A stretch of DNA of 64,000 nucleotides from Acetobacterium sp. KB-1 (GCF_003260995.1 NZ_CP030040.1:1525736-1589735), one strand, 5' to 3'. Shown: positions 37,250-46,878, numbered from the stretch's first letter. Numbers and translations: made by a program. Notes: generated by a model not told the origin, from the letters alone.

Positions 37250-37633
37250 TTATTTAGCTGCAATCGCTTCAATTTCAAAGCGGGCAGCCTTGGGTAAAGC
37301 AGCTACCTGCACACAGGATCGAGCCGGATACTCAGCCTGACCTTCAAAAAAAGCGGCGTAAATATCATTAACCATGGCAAAGTCTGCCATATCAGCCAAA
37401 AATATCGTCGTTTTAACGATATCCTGTCGACTAAACCCAGCTTCTTCTAAAACAGCGTTTAAATTGTCCAAACCTCTTTGGGCCTGCTTTGCGACGCCAT
37501 TCTCCAACTCACCAGTTTCAGGGATCAGTCCTAACTGACCTGAGGTATACAGGGTCTCTCCAACTAAGTACGCATGGGAATAAGGTCCCACTGCAGCCGG
37601 TGCCTTGTCGGCGATGATAGCTTTTTTATTCAT
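37250..37633 (-). CDS. RidA family imine/enamine deaminase
   Basis: A 127-aa YjgF/YER057c/UK114 protein. RidA proteins hydrolyse reactive 2-aminoacrylate and related imines made by PLP enzymes. The conserved Arg is in the C-terminal PARSCVQVAALPK segment, with GPYSHAY at the N-terminus and YTSGQLG in the middle. AAGGAG precedes the ATG. It lies 22 nt after the HAD gene, so they are probably cotranscribed. Confidence 0.92.
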   Translation of the reverse strand: MNKKAIIADKAPAAVGPYSHAYLVGETLYTSGQLGLIPETGELENGVAKQAQRGLDNLNAVLEEAGFSRQDIVKTTIFLADMADFAMVNDIYAAFFEGQAEYPARSCVQVAALPKAARFEIEAIAAK

Positions 37634-37654
37634 AATGATCTCCTTAATTATTTA

Positions 37655-38485
37655 CTAAGCCAATACAAACTTCTCAATGGCATGGGCAACCCCATCCTCA
37701 TAGAAGGGTAGCGTAACATGGTTGGCCATGGCTTTAATTTCCTCTGACGCATTCCCCATGGCAACACTGAGGCCGGCAAACTCCAACATCCGCAGATCGT
37801 TGTCGCTGTCTCCGATTGCCATTACATTTCCCGGTGCTAATTTTAAGATCCGACAAAGCTGTTTTAACCCATCGCCCTTATTGGCCGAACGATGATTGAC
37901 CTCAATGTTGTTTGAAATCGCTTTGGTCAGCGTCACACCATGAATTTGAGAAAACTTCTGCCAGAGCACCCGCAGGTTATTGTCACTGAGCAAAGGAATA
38001 TTAATTTTTTCGATTTCGGAAGCATGTTCCGTAGTAAAATCCAACACATTATCAACGGCTCTGGCATTGCTGCGAATAAAGGCAATCAGATCCTTTGACA
38101 ATTCATTCCGATCACCAATCATATCAAAATAACGGCGCTCACCGTAGGATTGGCCCTGATAATAAACCTCACAAAATAAGTTTCGGCGGGTCAGTGTCTT
38201 CATAATCTTTTTGACGCTGCCAGACCCCAGATAGTTGCTGCTGATCACTTCTTTGGTACTTAAATTGGTTACCGCCGCCCCATTCGAGGTCACGGCATAA
38301 TTAATTCCCGGAATACTCACCACCGATTCCGGCAATTGACCCAAGATCCGTCCTGTCGATGGAACCACATGAATGCCTTTGGCAATGGCCTTAGCCAGAA
38401 CAATTCGGGTTCTTTCTGAAATTGACATATAATCCTTTTGTAGCGTAGTCCCGTCCATATCCAGTGCGATTAGTTTTATATCCAT
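37655..38485 (-). CDS. HAD superfamily (Cof-type) phosphatase
   Basis: A 276-aa Cof/YidA-type haloacid dehalogenase phosphatase. The catalytic motif is LIALDMDGTTLQ near the N-terminus, motif II Thr/Ser in STGR, and motif III/IV Lys plus Asp pair in NKGDGLKQL and AIGDSDNDLRML. Members dephosphorylate sugar phosphates, PLP or nucleotides, and substrate cannot be predicted. GGGG precedes the ATG. It is upstream of ridA and about 140 bp from the ABC ATPase gene. Confidence 0.9.
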   Translation of the reverse strand: MDIKLIALDMDGTTLQKDYMSISERTRIVLAKAIAKGIHVVPSTGRILGQLPESVVSIPGINYAVTSNGAAVTNLSTKEVISSNYLGSGSVKKIMKTLTRRNLFCEVYYQGQSYGERRYFDMIGDRNELSKDLIAFIRSNARAVDNVLDFTTEHASEIEKINIPLLSDNNLRVLWQKFSQIHGVTLTKAISNNIEVNHRSANKGDGLKQLCRILKLAPGNVMAIGDSDNDLRMLEFAGLSVAMGNASEEIKAMANHVTLPFYEDGVAHAIEKFVLA

Positions 38486-38624
38486 GGTTTACCCCATTTC
38501 TTATTCTTCATATTTTTTAACTCGATGTGACTCATTCGTTTAACATAAGGATAGTTTAACATAAGAACATCAGTTTTTCATCAGGTAAGCCTTTACAGTT
38601 TTTTAAATTGTTTGTTTTGCACCA

Positions 38625-39263
38625 TTACGTTAATCTTTCTTTTTTTAAAACTTGAACTGGTTTATCCGAAAAGGTCAGGATAATATCGGCTAAGTGCCTG
38701 ATCTCATCTTCTTGATGACTGACAAAGATCACCGTTCGTTTGTTCTGCTCCCAAATTTTTAAAAAGTCATCCATCAGCCGGTTTTTTAGTGAACTGTCGA
38801 GACTGCTAAATGGTTCATCCATCAATAGTAATTCGGAAGGATATAGAAAGGCCCGGGCAATGGATACCCGCTGACGCATGCCACCGCTGAGCTCGTGGGG
38901 ATAATAGTCCCCAACGGTAGTCAAACCAACGCGTTCCAGCATGGCATCAATCTCACGTTCATGGGAGCCAGGTTTTTTAATCGCCCTTGCTTTAAAAACA
39001 AAGCGCAGATTCTCCCGGACCGTTCGCCAGGGCAGCAGCCGTGGTTCCTGAAAAATATAGGAGATTGCCTGGGGATTAATGCCTTCAATGGTTCCCCGAT
39101 CGGGCTGCTCCAAGCCACCGCAAAGATTAAGCAAGGTCGTTTTTCCGGCTCCGGAAGGTCCCAGAATGCCCGTGATTTTATTTTTTTCAAATACCAGATT
39201 AAAGTCTTTAAAAATAGTCTCTTGCCCATATTTTTTACCGAGGTCTTTTATGATAATGGACAT
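38625..39263 (-). CDS. ABC transporter ATP-binding protein (SsuB/TauB/ThiZ-like)
   Basis: A 212-aa ATPase for substrate import. Walker A GPSGAGKTT, Q-loop FQEPRLLPW, signature LSGGMRQRVSIARA, Walker B LLLMDEPFSSLD and the switch His (FVSHQEDE) are intact. It is shorter than most SsuB/TauB proteins. The start overlaps the permease end by 16 nt and has GGGAGG upstream. Third gene of a binding protein, permease, ATPase operon. Confidence 0.92.
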   Translation of the reverse strand: MSIIIKDLGKKYGQETIFKDFNLVFEKNKITGILGPSGAGKTTLLNLCGGLEQPDRGTIEGINPQAISYIFQEPRLLPWRTVRENLRFVFKARAIKKPGSHEREIDAMLERVGLTTVGDYYPHELSGGMRQRVSIARAFLYPSELLLMDEPFSSLDSSLKNRLMDDFLKIWEQNKRTVIFVSHQEDEIRHLADIILTFSDKPVQVLKKERLT

Positions 39264-40039
39264 TGACTGCCTCCCTTTTGACGATTTCCGATCACATAGA
39301 GCGTCATCTTTTCAATGGCAAGGCTGCAGATCACAATCACCAGGGTCCAGGAAAAAAGCAAATCGGTTTCCAGATAAATTTTTGCGTAATACAGATTCAT
39401 CCCGATAGACGGCAAGGCATTGGCCAAAACCTCGGCGGTGACGGTAACCTTCCACCCCAAACCGATGGCGCTCATCAGCGCGGATACTGCATAGGGTTTT
39501 ATCGATGGCACATAAATATCGCGGATTATTTTAGATTGCTCCACATTATAAATTTTTGCCATCTGCAGCAACTTGTGATCGGTGCTTCTCACCCCTTGCA
39601 CCACATTTGTCCAGGTCACCGGGAAGCAGACCAGAAAGGTAACCACCAGCGGTACCAAACCAGAGGCGATCCATAAGTTGATTAGAATAATCACCGAAAC
39701 CACCGGTAGCGACTTGATGGTACTGACAAAGGGATTCATGATTCCATAAAAGGGTTTGTTGAGCCCCCCAGCCAAACCCAGCACCAGACCCAGTACCACT
39801 GAAATAAAAACCCCGCCAAATACTCGGAGCAAGGTGACCCCGATGCTCACAAAAAACTCAAAATCCCCAGCCAGGGTTATCACACCTTTCAGGGTTTTAA
39901 GCGGCGATGGCAGCACCAGTGGGCTGTCTACCCACCGGGCTGCCAAGGCCCAGAGGAGCACCCAGAAAAAGGCCACTCCAATCTTGCTGATCCATTTCGT
40001 TTTATTTTGGTTATTTTCCAAGAACGTAGAAATCTTCAC
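39248..40039 (-). CDS. ABC transporter permease (SsuC/TauC/ThiX-like)
   Basis: A 263-aa BPD-type permease with about six membrane segments and the EAA-like loop (QGVRSTDHKLLQMAKIYN). The start is uncertain because its 5' end overlaps the binding-protein gene. I choose GTG at 40037-40039 (GGGAGG upstream at a rather long spacing); TTG at 40021 or further-out TTG at 40072 are alternatives. The overlap implies translational coupling. Confidence 0.85.
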   Translation of the reverse strand: MKISTFLENNQNKTKWISKIGVAFFWVLLWALAARWVDSPLVLPSPLKTLKGVITLAGDFEFFVSIGVTLLRVFGGVFISVVLGLVLGLAGGLNKPFYGIMNPFVSTIKSLPVVSVIILINLWIASGLVPLVVTFLVCFPVTWTNVVQGVRSTDHKLLQMAKIYNVEQSKIIRDIYVPSIKPYAVSALMSAIGLGWKVTVTAEVLANALPSIGMNLYYAKIYLETDLLFSWTLVIVICSLAIEKMTLYVIGNRQKGGSQCPLS

Positions 40040-41009
40040 CAGGAACTTTTCCTCCCACAGCCTTTGGTTCAAATCCGGCTAATATGGTATAGTACTCATT
40101 TAAAGATTGCTGTGCCTCTTTAACCGGAATGAAGACGATATTACAATTTGGAATCGCTTTTTCTGCCAATGCTGCGTCGGCCATAATCCCTGCGGCCACA
40201 ATATTTTTTGCCCCCTCAGCGGGATCGTCATTCACTGTCTTGACGGATGCTTCATAGGCTTCCATAAACTGCTTTAGCACCTGGGGATTGGTTTCTGCCC
40301 ATTCCTTATTAACAACGACGGCTGTCATTTGCAATTGCGAACCGTTACTGGCTTCTGCCCAGGCTTTTGATAGATCCACTGCTATTTTGATTGTCGGTTT
40401 CTTTGCTGTAACGGTGGTCACAAATGGTTCCGGCAGCATGGCAATCGTAGCCTGTCCGGCAACTAATTGAGCCACTGCTTCACTGTGCTCAGCCACATAA
40501 TTAATCGTGATGTCTACACCTGGGGTCAATCCATTTTTCTCCAGTAAATAGTTGAGCACATATTCCGGTGTCGATCCCTGGCCACTGGCCACAATGGTCT
40601 TTCCTTTTAAGTCGGCGATGCTGGTAACGCCAGCGGTTTCATCGGCCACAATATAAAGCACTCCCAGGGTATTGACTGATCCCAGAACGACCTGACCTTC
40701 AGTTTTATTAAACAGCACGGCGGCTAAATTACTGGGCAGTGCGGCAATTTGGTATTCGCCACTGATGACACTGGCTGTCAACTGATCCGGAGCACCGGCC
40801 ACCGTGAATTCGGTGGTGACATTTTCGCCCAGATCCACACCATTAACAATCATTTCTGCCATGCCCATACCGGTTGGTCCAGCCAAGGTGCCAACTTTCA
40901 CGGTTTGCCGTTCTGCCGGTTTTGCCTGGCAAGCGGTAAAGCTAAAAATCATCACCATGATTAAACCCATCAGGATCACTAATTTTTTCATCTTGTTTTC
41001 TCTTTTCAT
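40011..41009 (-). CDS. ABC transporter substrate-binding lipoprotein (SsuA/ThiY-like)
   Basis: A 332-aa exported lipoprotein with the lipobox FTAC near residue 28, anchoring it outside the membrane. The mature part is of the NMT1/SsuA/TauA/ThiY type (VGTLAGPTGMGMAEM, then a hinge near GKTIVASGQGSTPEYV). Possible ligands include sulfonates, nitrate-like anions or a thiamine precursor; none can be preferred. The ATG at 41007-41009 has AAGGAAG upstream. It is the first gene of the operon and has a leader hairpin at 41033-41059. Confidence 0.88.
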   Translation of the reverse strand: MKRENKMKKLVILMGLIMVMIFSFTACQAKPAERQTVKVGTLAGPTGMGMAEMIVNGVDLGENVTTEFTVAGAPDQLTASVISGEYQIAALPSNLAAVLFNKTEGQVVLGSVNTLGVLYIVADETAGVTSIADLKGKTIVASGQGSTPEYVLNYLLEKNGLTPGVDITINYVAEHSEAVAQLVAGQATIAMLPEPFVTTVTAKKPTIKIAVDLSKAWAEASNGSQLQMTAVVVNKEWAETNPQVLKQFMEAYEASVKTVNDDPAEGAKNIVAAGIMADAALAEKAIPNCNIVFIPVKEAQQSLNEYYTILAGFEPKAVGGKVPGEDFYVLGK

Positions 41010-41032
41010 CTTTTCTTCCTTTTCATTTGATT

Positions 41033-41059
41033 CCAGCCAGAAATAATTTTTCTGTCTGG
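41033..41059 (-). promoter_or_regulatory. Leader hairpin of the ABC binding-protein gene
   Basis: CCAGCCAGAAA and TTTCTGTCTGG pair with one mismatch around a 5-nt loop, about 10 nt upstream of the ribosome binding site. No T-run follows. I could not fit the 366-bp gap (41010-41375) to a known riboswitch; it holds this hairpin and the subtilase promoter. Confidence 0.45.
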
Positions 41060-41301
41060 TAAGCGGTATTCGTTTCAATCGTAATCATTCTAACACGCAA
41101 ATAGTTTATTTGAAAGAAGAACAAGGTGGAAATATTCGACTTTGTCGTTAAGCGCTTCGCGAAGTATCGCCATCTTTTTCATTTGATGAAACGACTGCTC
41201 GTCTTAATAAACCTATTCGCAAGCCATGCTTTTTTATTCCCGAATCATCCTCTTTTAAACGATTATTTCAAGTTACATCTAAGGTAATCACTGGCTAATT
41301 A

Positions 41302-41310
41302 TGATATAAT
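41302..41310 (+). promoter_or_regulatory. Extended -10 promoter of the subtilase gene
   Basis: TGATATAAT, an extended -10 with perfect TATAAT, about 65 nt before the ATG. No good -35 is seen, which is common for extended -10 promoters. Confidence 0.6.
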
Positions 41311-41375
41311 TCAGGTTAGAAACTTGCGCGTCTGAGAACCTGTTTTTAGACCTATTAAATATCCGAGGAGATTCC

Positions 41376-43142
41376 ATGAAACGAAAAATGAAACCCTACC
41401 TGATTATTTTTAGTATCGTGATGTTGATGCTTTCTTTGTCGGTACCTACCCTGGCAAATGAATCCATTCAAACTGATACTCTTTCTAATTCCAGTGAAAT
41501 GAGTGTGAACAATCAAATGAACATTAACACCTTGTCCGAACTTCCTGATCTGGAAAGTGACGACAATACAAGTCAGCAGATCGTTATTATTTACAGAGAT
41601 TCAAGTCCCCTTAATGTTAAGAGCCTGTCATTATCCACTAATGCGGTCGCTAAAGGAGAAACCGTATCTGATCGGGTCGATATTCTGGAGGTAAAAAGCG
41701 ATGTCGATGTTGATGCATTGATTAAAACGATCAGTGAGAACCCCAATGTTTTAGCAGTTGATCGCAATGATACGCTAAAAACCTATTCGCTCCCCAATGA
41801 TCCTTATGTTACCGATGGCAAAGCGTGGCAGTTTCAAAGCATCGGCACCGATAAAACCTGGGACCAAGTCTCAAATGCCAAAACCGTTGGCGTCGCGGTT
41901 TTAGACACCGGACTCAATACCAATCACCCCGATCTGACTGGCCGCATTATTGCCGGTTATGACTATGTCACCAAAAGTAGCACTGTTTTAGATCAGGACG
42001 GTCACGGAACCCTGGTTAGCGGTTTTATTGCCGCTACTGCTAATAATGGCATTGGACTCTCTGGTGTGGCCGGAACGGCCAATGTAAAAATTGCCCCCTA
42101 TCGGGTCGGTGCCAAAGGCCTCTCGGTTGCCAATATCTGCGCTGCCCTGATGGATGCTGCTGATCGTTCCGACATCAAAGTCATTAACATGAGCTATGGT
42201 GGTTATGATTACAACAACAGCGAAGCGGCTGCTATTCAATATGCCAAAGACAGAGGTAAGGTGCTGGTGGCCTCCTCAGGAAATGAGGGCGAAGCAAATG
42301 ATCCCAAAACCGGATTGTCATCTTACCCCGCTTCTTACGACGGCGTCATTTCGGTGGCGGCAACCACCCGTTTCAATGACCGGGCCGCCTTTTCTCAGTA
42401 TAACACGATGGTCGATCTGGCTGCTCCCGGAGAAGATGTTTACACGACTTCTATTGATGGCGACTATATAAATGATAGTGGCACCTCTTTCGCTTCTCCC
42501 ATCGTTGCCGGTGCCTGTGGGGTCTTACTGGCCGCCAATGGGAGCTTAAATGCCGACCAGGTGGAAGCCGCACTGACTTCCACTGCTCTGGATCTTGGTG
42601 TTCCAGGGAAAGATGATTATTTTGGCTATGGCTTGATCCAATTGGATCGCGCTCTTGCAACGGTAATAGCTGATAAATCATTAACCGCCTTATATAAAAC
42701 CCATATTCAAAACCTTGGTTGGGAAGACGTGTTTAAACGAAACGGTGAACTCAGCGGCACCTCGGGTTTAGGTTACCGTTTGGAGGCGATTCAGATTGCC
42801 TTGGATAATCCCGGTTATGACGTCGGCGTAACCTATCGAACCCATATCCAGGATGTGGGCTGGCAGGAATGGCGCAATAACGGTGATCTCAGTGGCACTT
42901 CTGGAGCTGGTCTTCGCCTGGAAGCGATAGAGATTAATCTAACCGGTCCCGATGCTGATCAATTTGATATTTATTACCGTACCCATGTTGAAAATTTGGG
43001 CTGGTTGAGTTGGGCGGCTAATGGCGAACAATCCGGTAGCTCCGGCTACGGCTACCGGCTCGAAAGCATTGAAATTATGACCTTACCCAAAGGGAGCACC
43101 TTTAATACCTCCGGTGACGCGTTTATCGTCAACCCGACCTGA
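41376..43142 (+). CDS. Secreted subtilisin-like protease (S8) with three ChW repeats
   Basis: A 588-aa secreted serine protease. It has a signal peptide (cleavage near LANES), an I9-type propeptide (about 65-130), and an S8 catalytic domain with Asp177 (AVLDTG), His210 (DGHGT), oxyanion Asn303 (SSGNEG) and Ser371 (SGTSFASP). The C-terminus has three clostridial hydrophobic W repeats (about 439-475, 486-521, 532-567), each with GW and a closing RLE(A/S)I(Q/E)I. ChW repeats occur in surface proteins of Clostridia and are thought to bind the cell surface or polysaccharides. GAGGAG precedes the ATG. Monocistronic with its own promoter and terminator. Confidence 0.95.
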   Translation: MKRKMKPYLIIFSIVMLMLSLSVPTLANESIQTDTLSNSSEMSVNNQMNINTLSELPDLESDDNTSQQIVIIYRDSSPLNVKSLSLSTNAVAKGETVSDRVDILEVKSDVDVDALIKTISENPNVLAVDRNDTLKTYSLPNDPYVTDGKAWQFQSIGTDKTWDQVSNAKTVGVAVLDTGLNTNHPDLTGRIIAGYDYVTKSSTVLDQDGHGTLVSGFIAATANNGIGLSGVAGTANVKIAPYRVGAKGLSVANICAALMDAADRSDIKVINMSYGGYDYNNSEAAAIQYAKDRGKVLVASSGNEGEANDPKTGLSSYPASYDGVISVAATTRFNDRAAFSQYNTMVDLAAPGEDVYTTSIDGDYINDSGTSFASPIVAGACGVLLAANGSLNADQVEAALTSTALDLGVPGKDDYFGYGLIQLDRALATVIADKSLTALYKTHIQNLGWEDVFKRNGELSGTSGLGYRLEAIQIALDNPGYDVGVTYRTHIQDVGWQEWRNNGDLSGTSGAGLRLEAIEINLTGPDADQFDIYYRTHVENLGWLSWAANGEQSGSSGYGYRLESIEIMTLPKGSTFNTSGDAFIVNPT

Positions 43143-43189
43143 TTTTAAGCGCTCCCCCCCCCTTAATCTCTAATTGAGTTAATAAATTT

Positions 43190-43227
43190 AAAGCCGACAG
43201 GAAATGTCTATTTCCAGTCGGCTTTTT
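43190..43227. terminator. Bidirectional terminator between the subtilase and the large permease
   Basis: AAAGCCGAC and GTCGGCTTT (with AGGAAA/TTTCCA inside) pair around a short loop and end in a T-run; both genes converge here. Confidence 0.88.
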
Positions 43228-43237
43228 TGATTCGATT

Positions 43238-46200
43238 TTATTCGATTGATTTAAGTGATTCCACCATGCTGATCCGTTTAATAATTGGCGTCATCAGAAT
43301 ATTGACGATAAAGGTAAAGGCCAGCGTAAAGACCACCGAGTAAATAAAGCTGGTGGGCTCAATGCCCCGGGCAAACATGGCAATATCTGTTTCGACGGTG
43401 TTAATAATAAAGCCATTAAGTAAAACGCCTAAAAACAGACCCACGATGATTCCGATCACCGATAAAACAACATTCTCCCTGAAAATGTACTTATACACCT
43501 CCATATCATAAAACCCCAGAACCCGAATGGTGGCAATTTCTCGAACCCGTTCGGAAATATTGATGTTGGTCAGGTTATAAAGCACCACCGCTGCCAGGGC
43601 TCCGGCCGAAAGCAGCATCACGACGACGACAATGCTCAAGCTGCTGATGCTGTCAGCCGATGATTTTACAATATTTCCGGTAAAGTTTACTGCTACCACC
43701 CCATCTCTGGCCAGCCAGTCACTGGCAATGGCATCTTCCAGATCGGTGTTGGCATCGGGAATATTAACATAAGCCATATTAACCATCAGCTCTTTTCCAA
43801 AGGCTTCTTCATAAACTGCTGGCGATAAATAAAGATAATTTTCGAGATAGTTTTCAGTAATCGCTCCTAATACCACTTCATGGCTTTCGTCCTCATTGTA
43901 GACCCGGATGGTATCGCCCACCTTCAGTCCCAGACTGCCGGCAACTTTTTCTGATAAAACGGCACCCGCCTCTTCTAAATTTATCGCTTCTGCTGATTTT
44001 CTGTTTTGCAAATGAATAAACGTATTAATCTGCTCCGCTGTTTCCGGCACAAACAGATAGGCCGCTTTGCCGTTACCCGTTCCGGTTTTTTCAACGGTCA
44101 TCTTGGCTTGATGGGCCAACATATTTTCACTAAAGCGGGGATCATTCTCTAATATTTTTTTGAAGTCCGCCTTTTCAACTAGGGTTTCTTCATTTTTTAA
44201 CGCCATGTAACCATCAAAAACCGTAATGTTCTCAAACTGTCGGGGAATCATCGCGAAAATCGCATCCTGAAGCCCGAAGCCAGCCAGAATCAGAGCGGTA
44301 CATCCGGCGATCCCAATCACGGTCATAAAAAACCGACCCTTATAACGCAGTAGGTTACGGGCAGTGACCTTCTCAATAAAGCCCAGCCGTTTCCAGATAA
44401 AGGGAATACTCTCAAGGAAAATCCGTTTTCCAATCTTTGGTGCCTTGGGACGCATCAACTCTGAAGGGTGTTCTTTGAGCTCGTAATAGGTAACGATCAC
44501 AGCTGCCACCACGGTACCGGAAATCGCAATCAAGCAAGAAATTAAAAGCGGTATCCATGGCGGTGCAATAATTAAATCCGGCACCTGATAAAGCAAACCA
44601 TAGGCTCCGGCGATTAAATACGGCAATGTATTGATACCGACAATCAGTCCAATCACCGAGCCGATACTGCCAGCTAATAAGGCATAGACAAAAAACTTCG
44701 AACCGATCTGATCATGGCGGTAACCCAATGCTTTAAGCGTACCAATCTGGGTGCGCTGCTCTTCCACCATCCGGGTCATCGTGGTAAAGGAAACCAGGGC
44801 AGCTACCAGTAGAAAAATCAGTGGAAACACGCCGGAAATATTATCAATCCGCTTTGCGTCTTCACCGTAACTGGTATAACCGGGATTGTCGTCACGGTTA
44901 TACAGATACCATTTTCCAAACTCCAAATCATTAATTTTAGCTTCGGCCTTTGCTAAATCATTAGCGGCGTTGGCCAGTTCGGCTTCGCCCTCTGCCCGTT
45001 TCATTGCCAACTGGGCTTCCCCATCGCGGAGTTTCACCCATCCTTCATCCAATTGATTCTGGGACGCAATCAGGGTACTGCGTCCTTCTTCCCGGCCGGC
45101 TTCAAAGGCCGCAACTCCAGCGCTTAATTGGTTTTTACTATCAGCCAGGCGAGCCCATCCTGCTGATAACTGATTCTCGCCGTCAATAGCAGCTTGGGCC
45201 AGAGCGGCTTCGGCCTGGGGCAGGGTTGTTTCCAACTCAGCCAGTTGATTTTTCATTCCGGTCAGTTGGACAGAAAAATCATAAATCGCTTCAATCCCCT
45301 GGTTGATCTGCTCTTTTGCGGCGTAAACCTGGGCTAAACCTGCTTCAACCTCAATAATCCGGCTGTTGATTTCATTCAACTGAGCTTCCAGTTCCGCCAG
45401 TTGGGCCGGATAATCCGGGTCAGTCGGATCCAGACTCTGAATCTGGGCTTCGACTGCCGCGCTTTGGACCTCCAGATCTGCCCGTGCTGACTCACCCTGG
45501 GCAATCTGGTTTTCCAGCTCCGCCAACTGGGCTTCCAGCTCCGGTAACTGACCGGAGGGGTCCTGAGTTTCCATTTTAGCAATTCCGTTTCTTAAGTCGG
45601 TGATTCCCTGGCGCAGGGTTTCCAACTTTTCCTCACCATTTGCCAGCTCCTGTTTTAAGGTGTCAGCCCCACGAATCAGATCTGCCTCACCTTGAATGAT
45701 CTGATTCTTGGCATCGGCAAGTTGGGCCTGTGTCTGGGCAATCATGGTGTTATACTCGTTCCAGCCAGCACTGAGGGCGGCCTCGCCGTTAATTAACTGG
45801 TTTTTGGCATCATTCAAACTGGCCTCGCCCTGAGCCATCCCGTCATTAAACTGGGTCACCCCATCGTTGTACTTGGCCCGACCCTTATCCAGTTCTACCT
45901 GAGCTTTAGCCAAAATATCATCGTGATTGATTCCCAGCTGCAAAATACCCAGGGCTTCCAATTGTTTCTCCAGGAACCCAATGGCTTCTTCGTATTCAGT
46001 TGAAAAGGGATCAACATGGTCGGCAGTGGCCTGTGATAAGAGATAAACCTCAGTATACCGTTCAAAGACAAAGTTTTCTGCGGGAATAAAGCTATAATAA
46101 TCGACTTCGCCCCGGCCAACCGAGGTGCTGCCGCGCTCAATCGACACATACTGGGGCGATCTAACAAAACCAACAATTGTGAAGGTATCCCGTTTGATCG

Positions 46201-46705
46201 AATCAGATAGTGCTTTATCGCCAACCTCCGAGGATAGCTTGATCGTTTCACCCAGTTGGTAAGTATAACTGGAAGCACCCATGCCCTTAGCTTCCTGAGG
46301 CTGTTCCAACAACAGTTCGTCTTCATTTTCCGGCAGGCGCCCTGCCACCAGCAGTGGTTGATTCAGGGCCTGGTCTTCATTATAGGCCATCAATTTGATC
46401 ACAGGGCGTTTATCGCCCCGCTCAATAATGACATCCGCCGAATAGCCGGGCATCACCGTCGCCACGCCTGGAGAATTTTTAATCGCGTCCACATCCGCCG
46501 GCAAAAAACCATAGGTCGAGACTAGACGCATGTCCATCAGTTGCTGGTTTTGATAGTACTGACTGACTGTATATTTCATGCTGGGGCCGGTTGTTTTAAC
46601 CCCTACAAAAAAGCAGATGCCTAGAGCAATGATCGCAACGATCGATAAGAAACGGTTTTTTGATTTTTTGATTTCTCTGAATGTGTCTTTTTGCAATGCT
46701 TTCAT
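43238..46705 (-). CDS. Large FtsX/MacB-type ABC permease with an extracytoplasmic coiled coil
   Basis: A 1155-aa membrane protein. It has an N-terminal helix (residues about 20-40) and MacB-like extracytoplasmic domain, then a long coiled coil (about 265-610) rich in repeated A/E/L/Q heptads. Next come three or four helices of a first FtsX domain (about 630-770), a second extracytoplasmic domain and a C-terminal FtsX domain (last about 120 residues). It belongs to the FtsX-like permease superfamily (lipoprotein export, antimicrobial peptide sensing or cell-wall signalling). No matching LolD/MacB-type ATPase is next to it, so it must borrow one. AAGGA precedes the ATG. Confidence 0.88.
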   Translation of the reverse strand: MKALQKDTFREIKKSKNRFLSIVAIIALGICFFVGVKTTGPSMKYTVSQYYQNQQLMDMRLVSTYGFLPADVDAIKNSPGVATVMPGYSADVIIERGDKRPVIKLMAYNEDQALNQPLLVAGRLPENEDELLLEQPQEAKGMGASSYTYQLGETIKLSSEVGDKALSDSIKRDTFTIVGFVRSPQYVSIERGSTSVGRGEVDYYSFIPAENFVFERYTEVYLLSQATADHVDPFSTEYEEAIGFLEKQLEALGILQLGINHDDILAKAQVELDKGRAKYNDGVTQFNDGMAQGEASLNDAKNQLINGEAALSAGWNEYNTMIAQTQAQLADAKNQIIQGEADLIRGADTLKQELANGEEKLETLRQGITDLRNGIAKMETQDPSGQLPELEAQLAELENQIAQGESARADLEVQSAAVEAQIQSLDPTDPDYPAQLAELEAQLNEINSRIIEVEAGLAQVYAAKEQINQGIEAIYDFSVQLTGMKNQLAELETTLPQAEAALAQAAIDGENQLSAGWARLADSKNQLSAGVAAFEAGREEGRSTLIASQNQLDEGWVKLRDGEAQLAMKRAEGEAELANAANDLAKAEAKINDLEFGKWYLYNRDDNPGYTSYGEDAKRIDNISGVFPLIFLLVAALVSFTTMTRMVEEQRTQIGTLKALGYRHDQIGSKFFVYALLAGSIGSVIGLIVGINTLPYLIAGAYGLLYQVPDLIIAPPWIPLLISCLIAISGTVVAAVIVTYYELKEHPSELMRPKAPKIGKRIFLESIPFIWKRLGFIEKVTARNLLRYKGRFFMTVIGIAGCTALILAGFGLQDAIFAMIPRQFENITVFDGYMALKNEETLVEKADFKKILENDPRFSENMLAHQAKMTVEKTGTGNGKAAYLFVPETAEQINTFIHLQNRKSAEAINLEEAGAVLSEKVAGSLGLKVGDTIRVYNEDESHEVVLGAITENYLENYLYLSPAVYEEAFGKELMVNMAYVNIPDANTDLEDAIASDWLARDGVVAVNFTGNIVKSSADSISSLSIVVVVMLLSAGALAAVVLYNLTNINISERVREIATIRVLGFYDMEVYKYIFRENVVLSVIGIIVGLFLGVLLNGFIINTVETDIAMFARGIEPTSFIYSVVFTLAFTFIVNILMTPIIKRISMVESLKSIE

Positions 46706-46878
46706 TAATGTATCCTTTTAAATAAAATTGCTGGTCATTGGTTGCCAATAACCGCGCGGTAATGACCCGAGAGCTGTTTTCCCGGCTATGCCTAAAACAA
46801 GGTTTTTTATATTTTATCATGCTTTTATTAATAAAACACCCATTCCCGGTTAAATAATTCAGTCTGTCACGAAATCTC

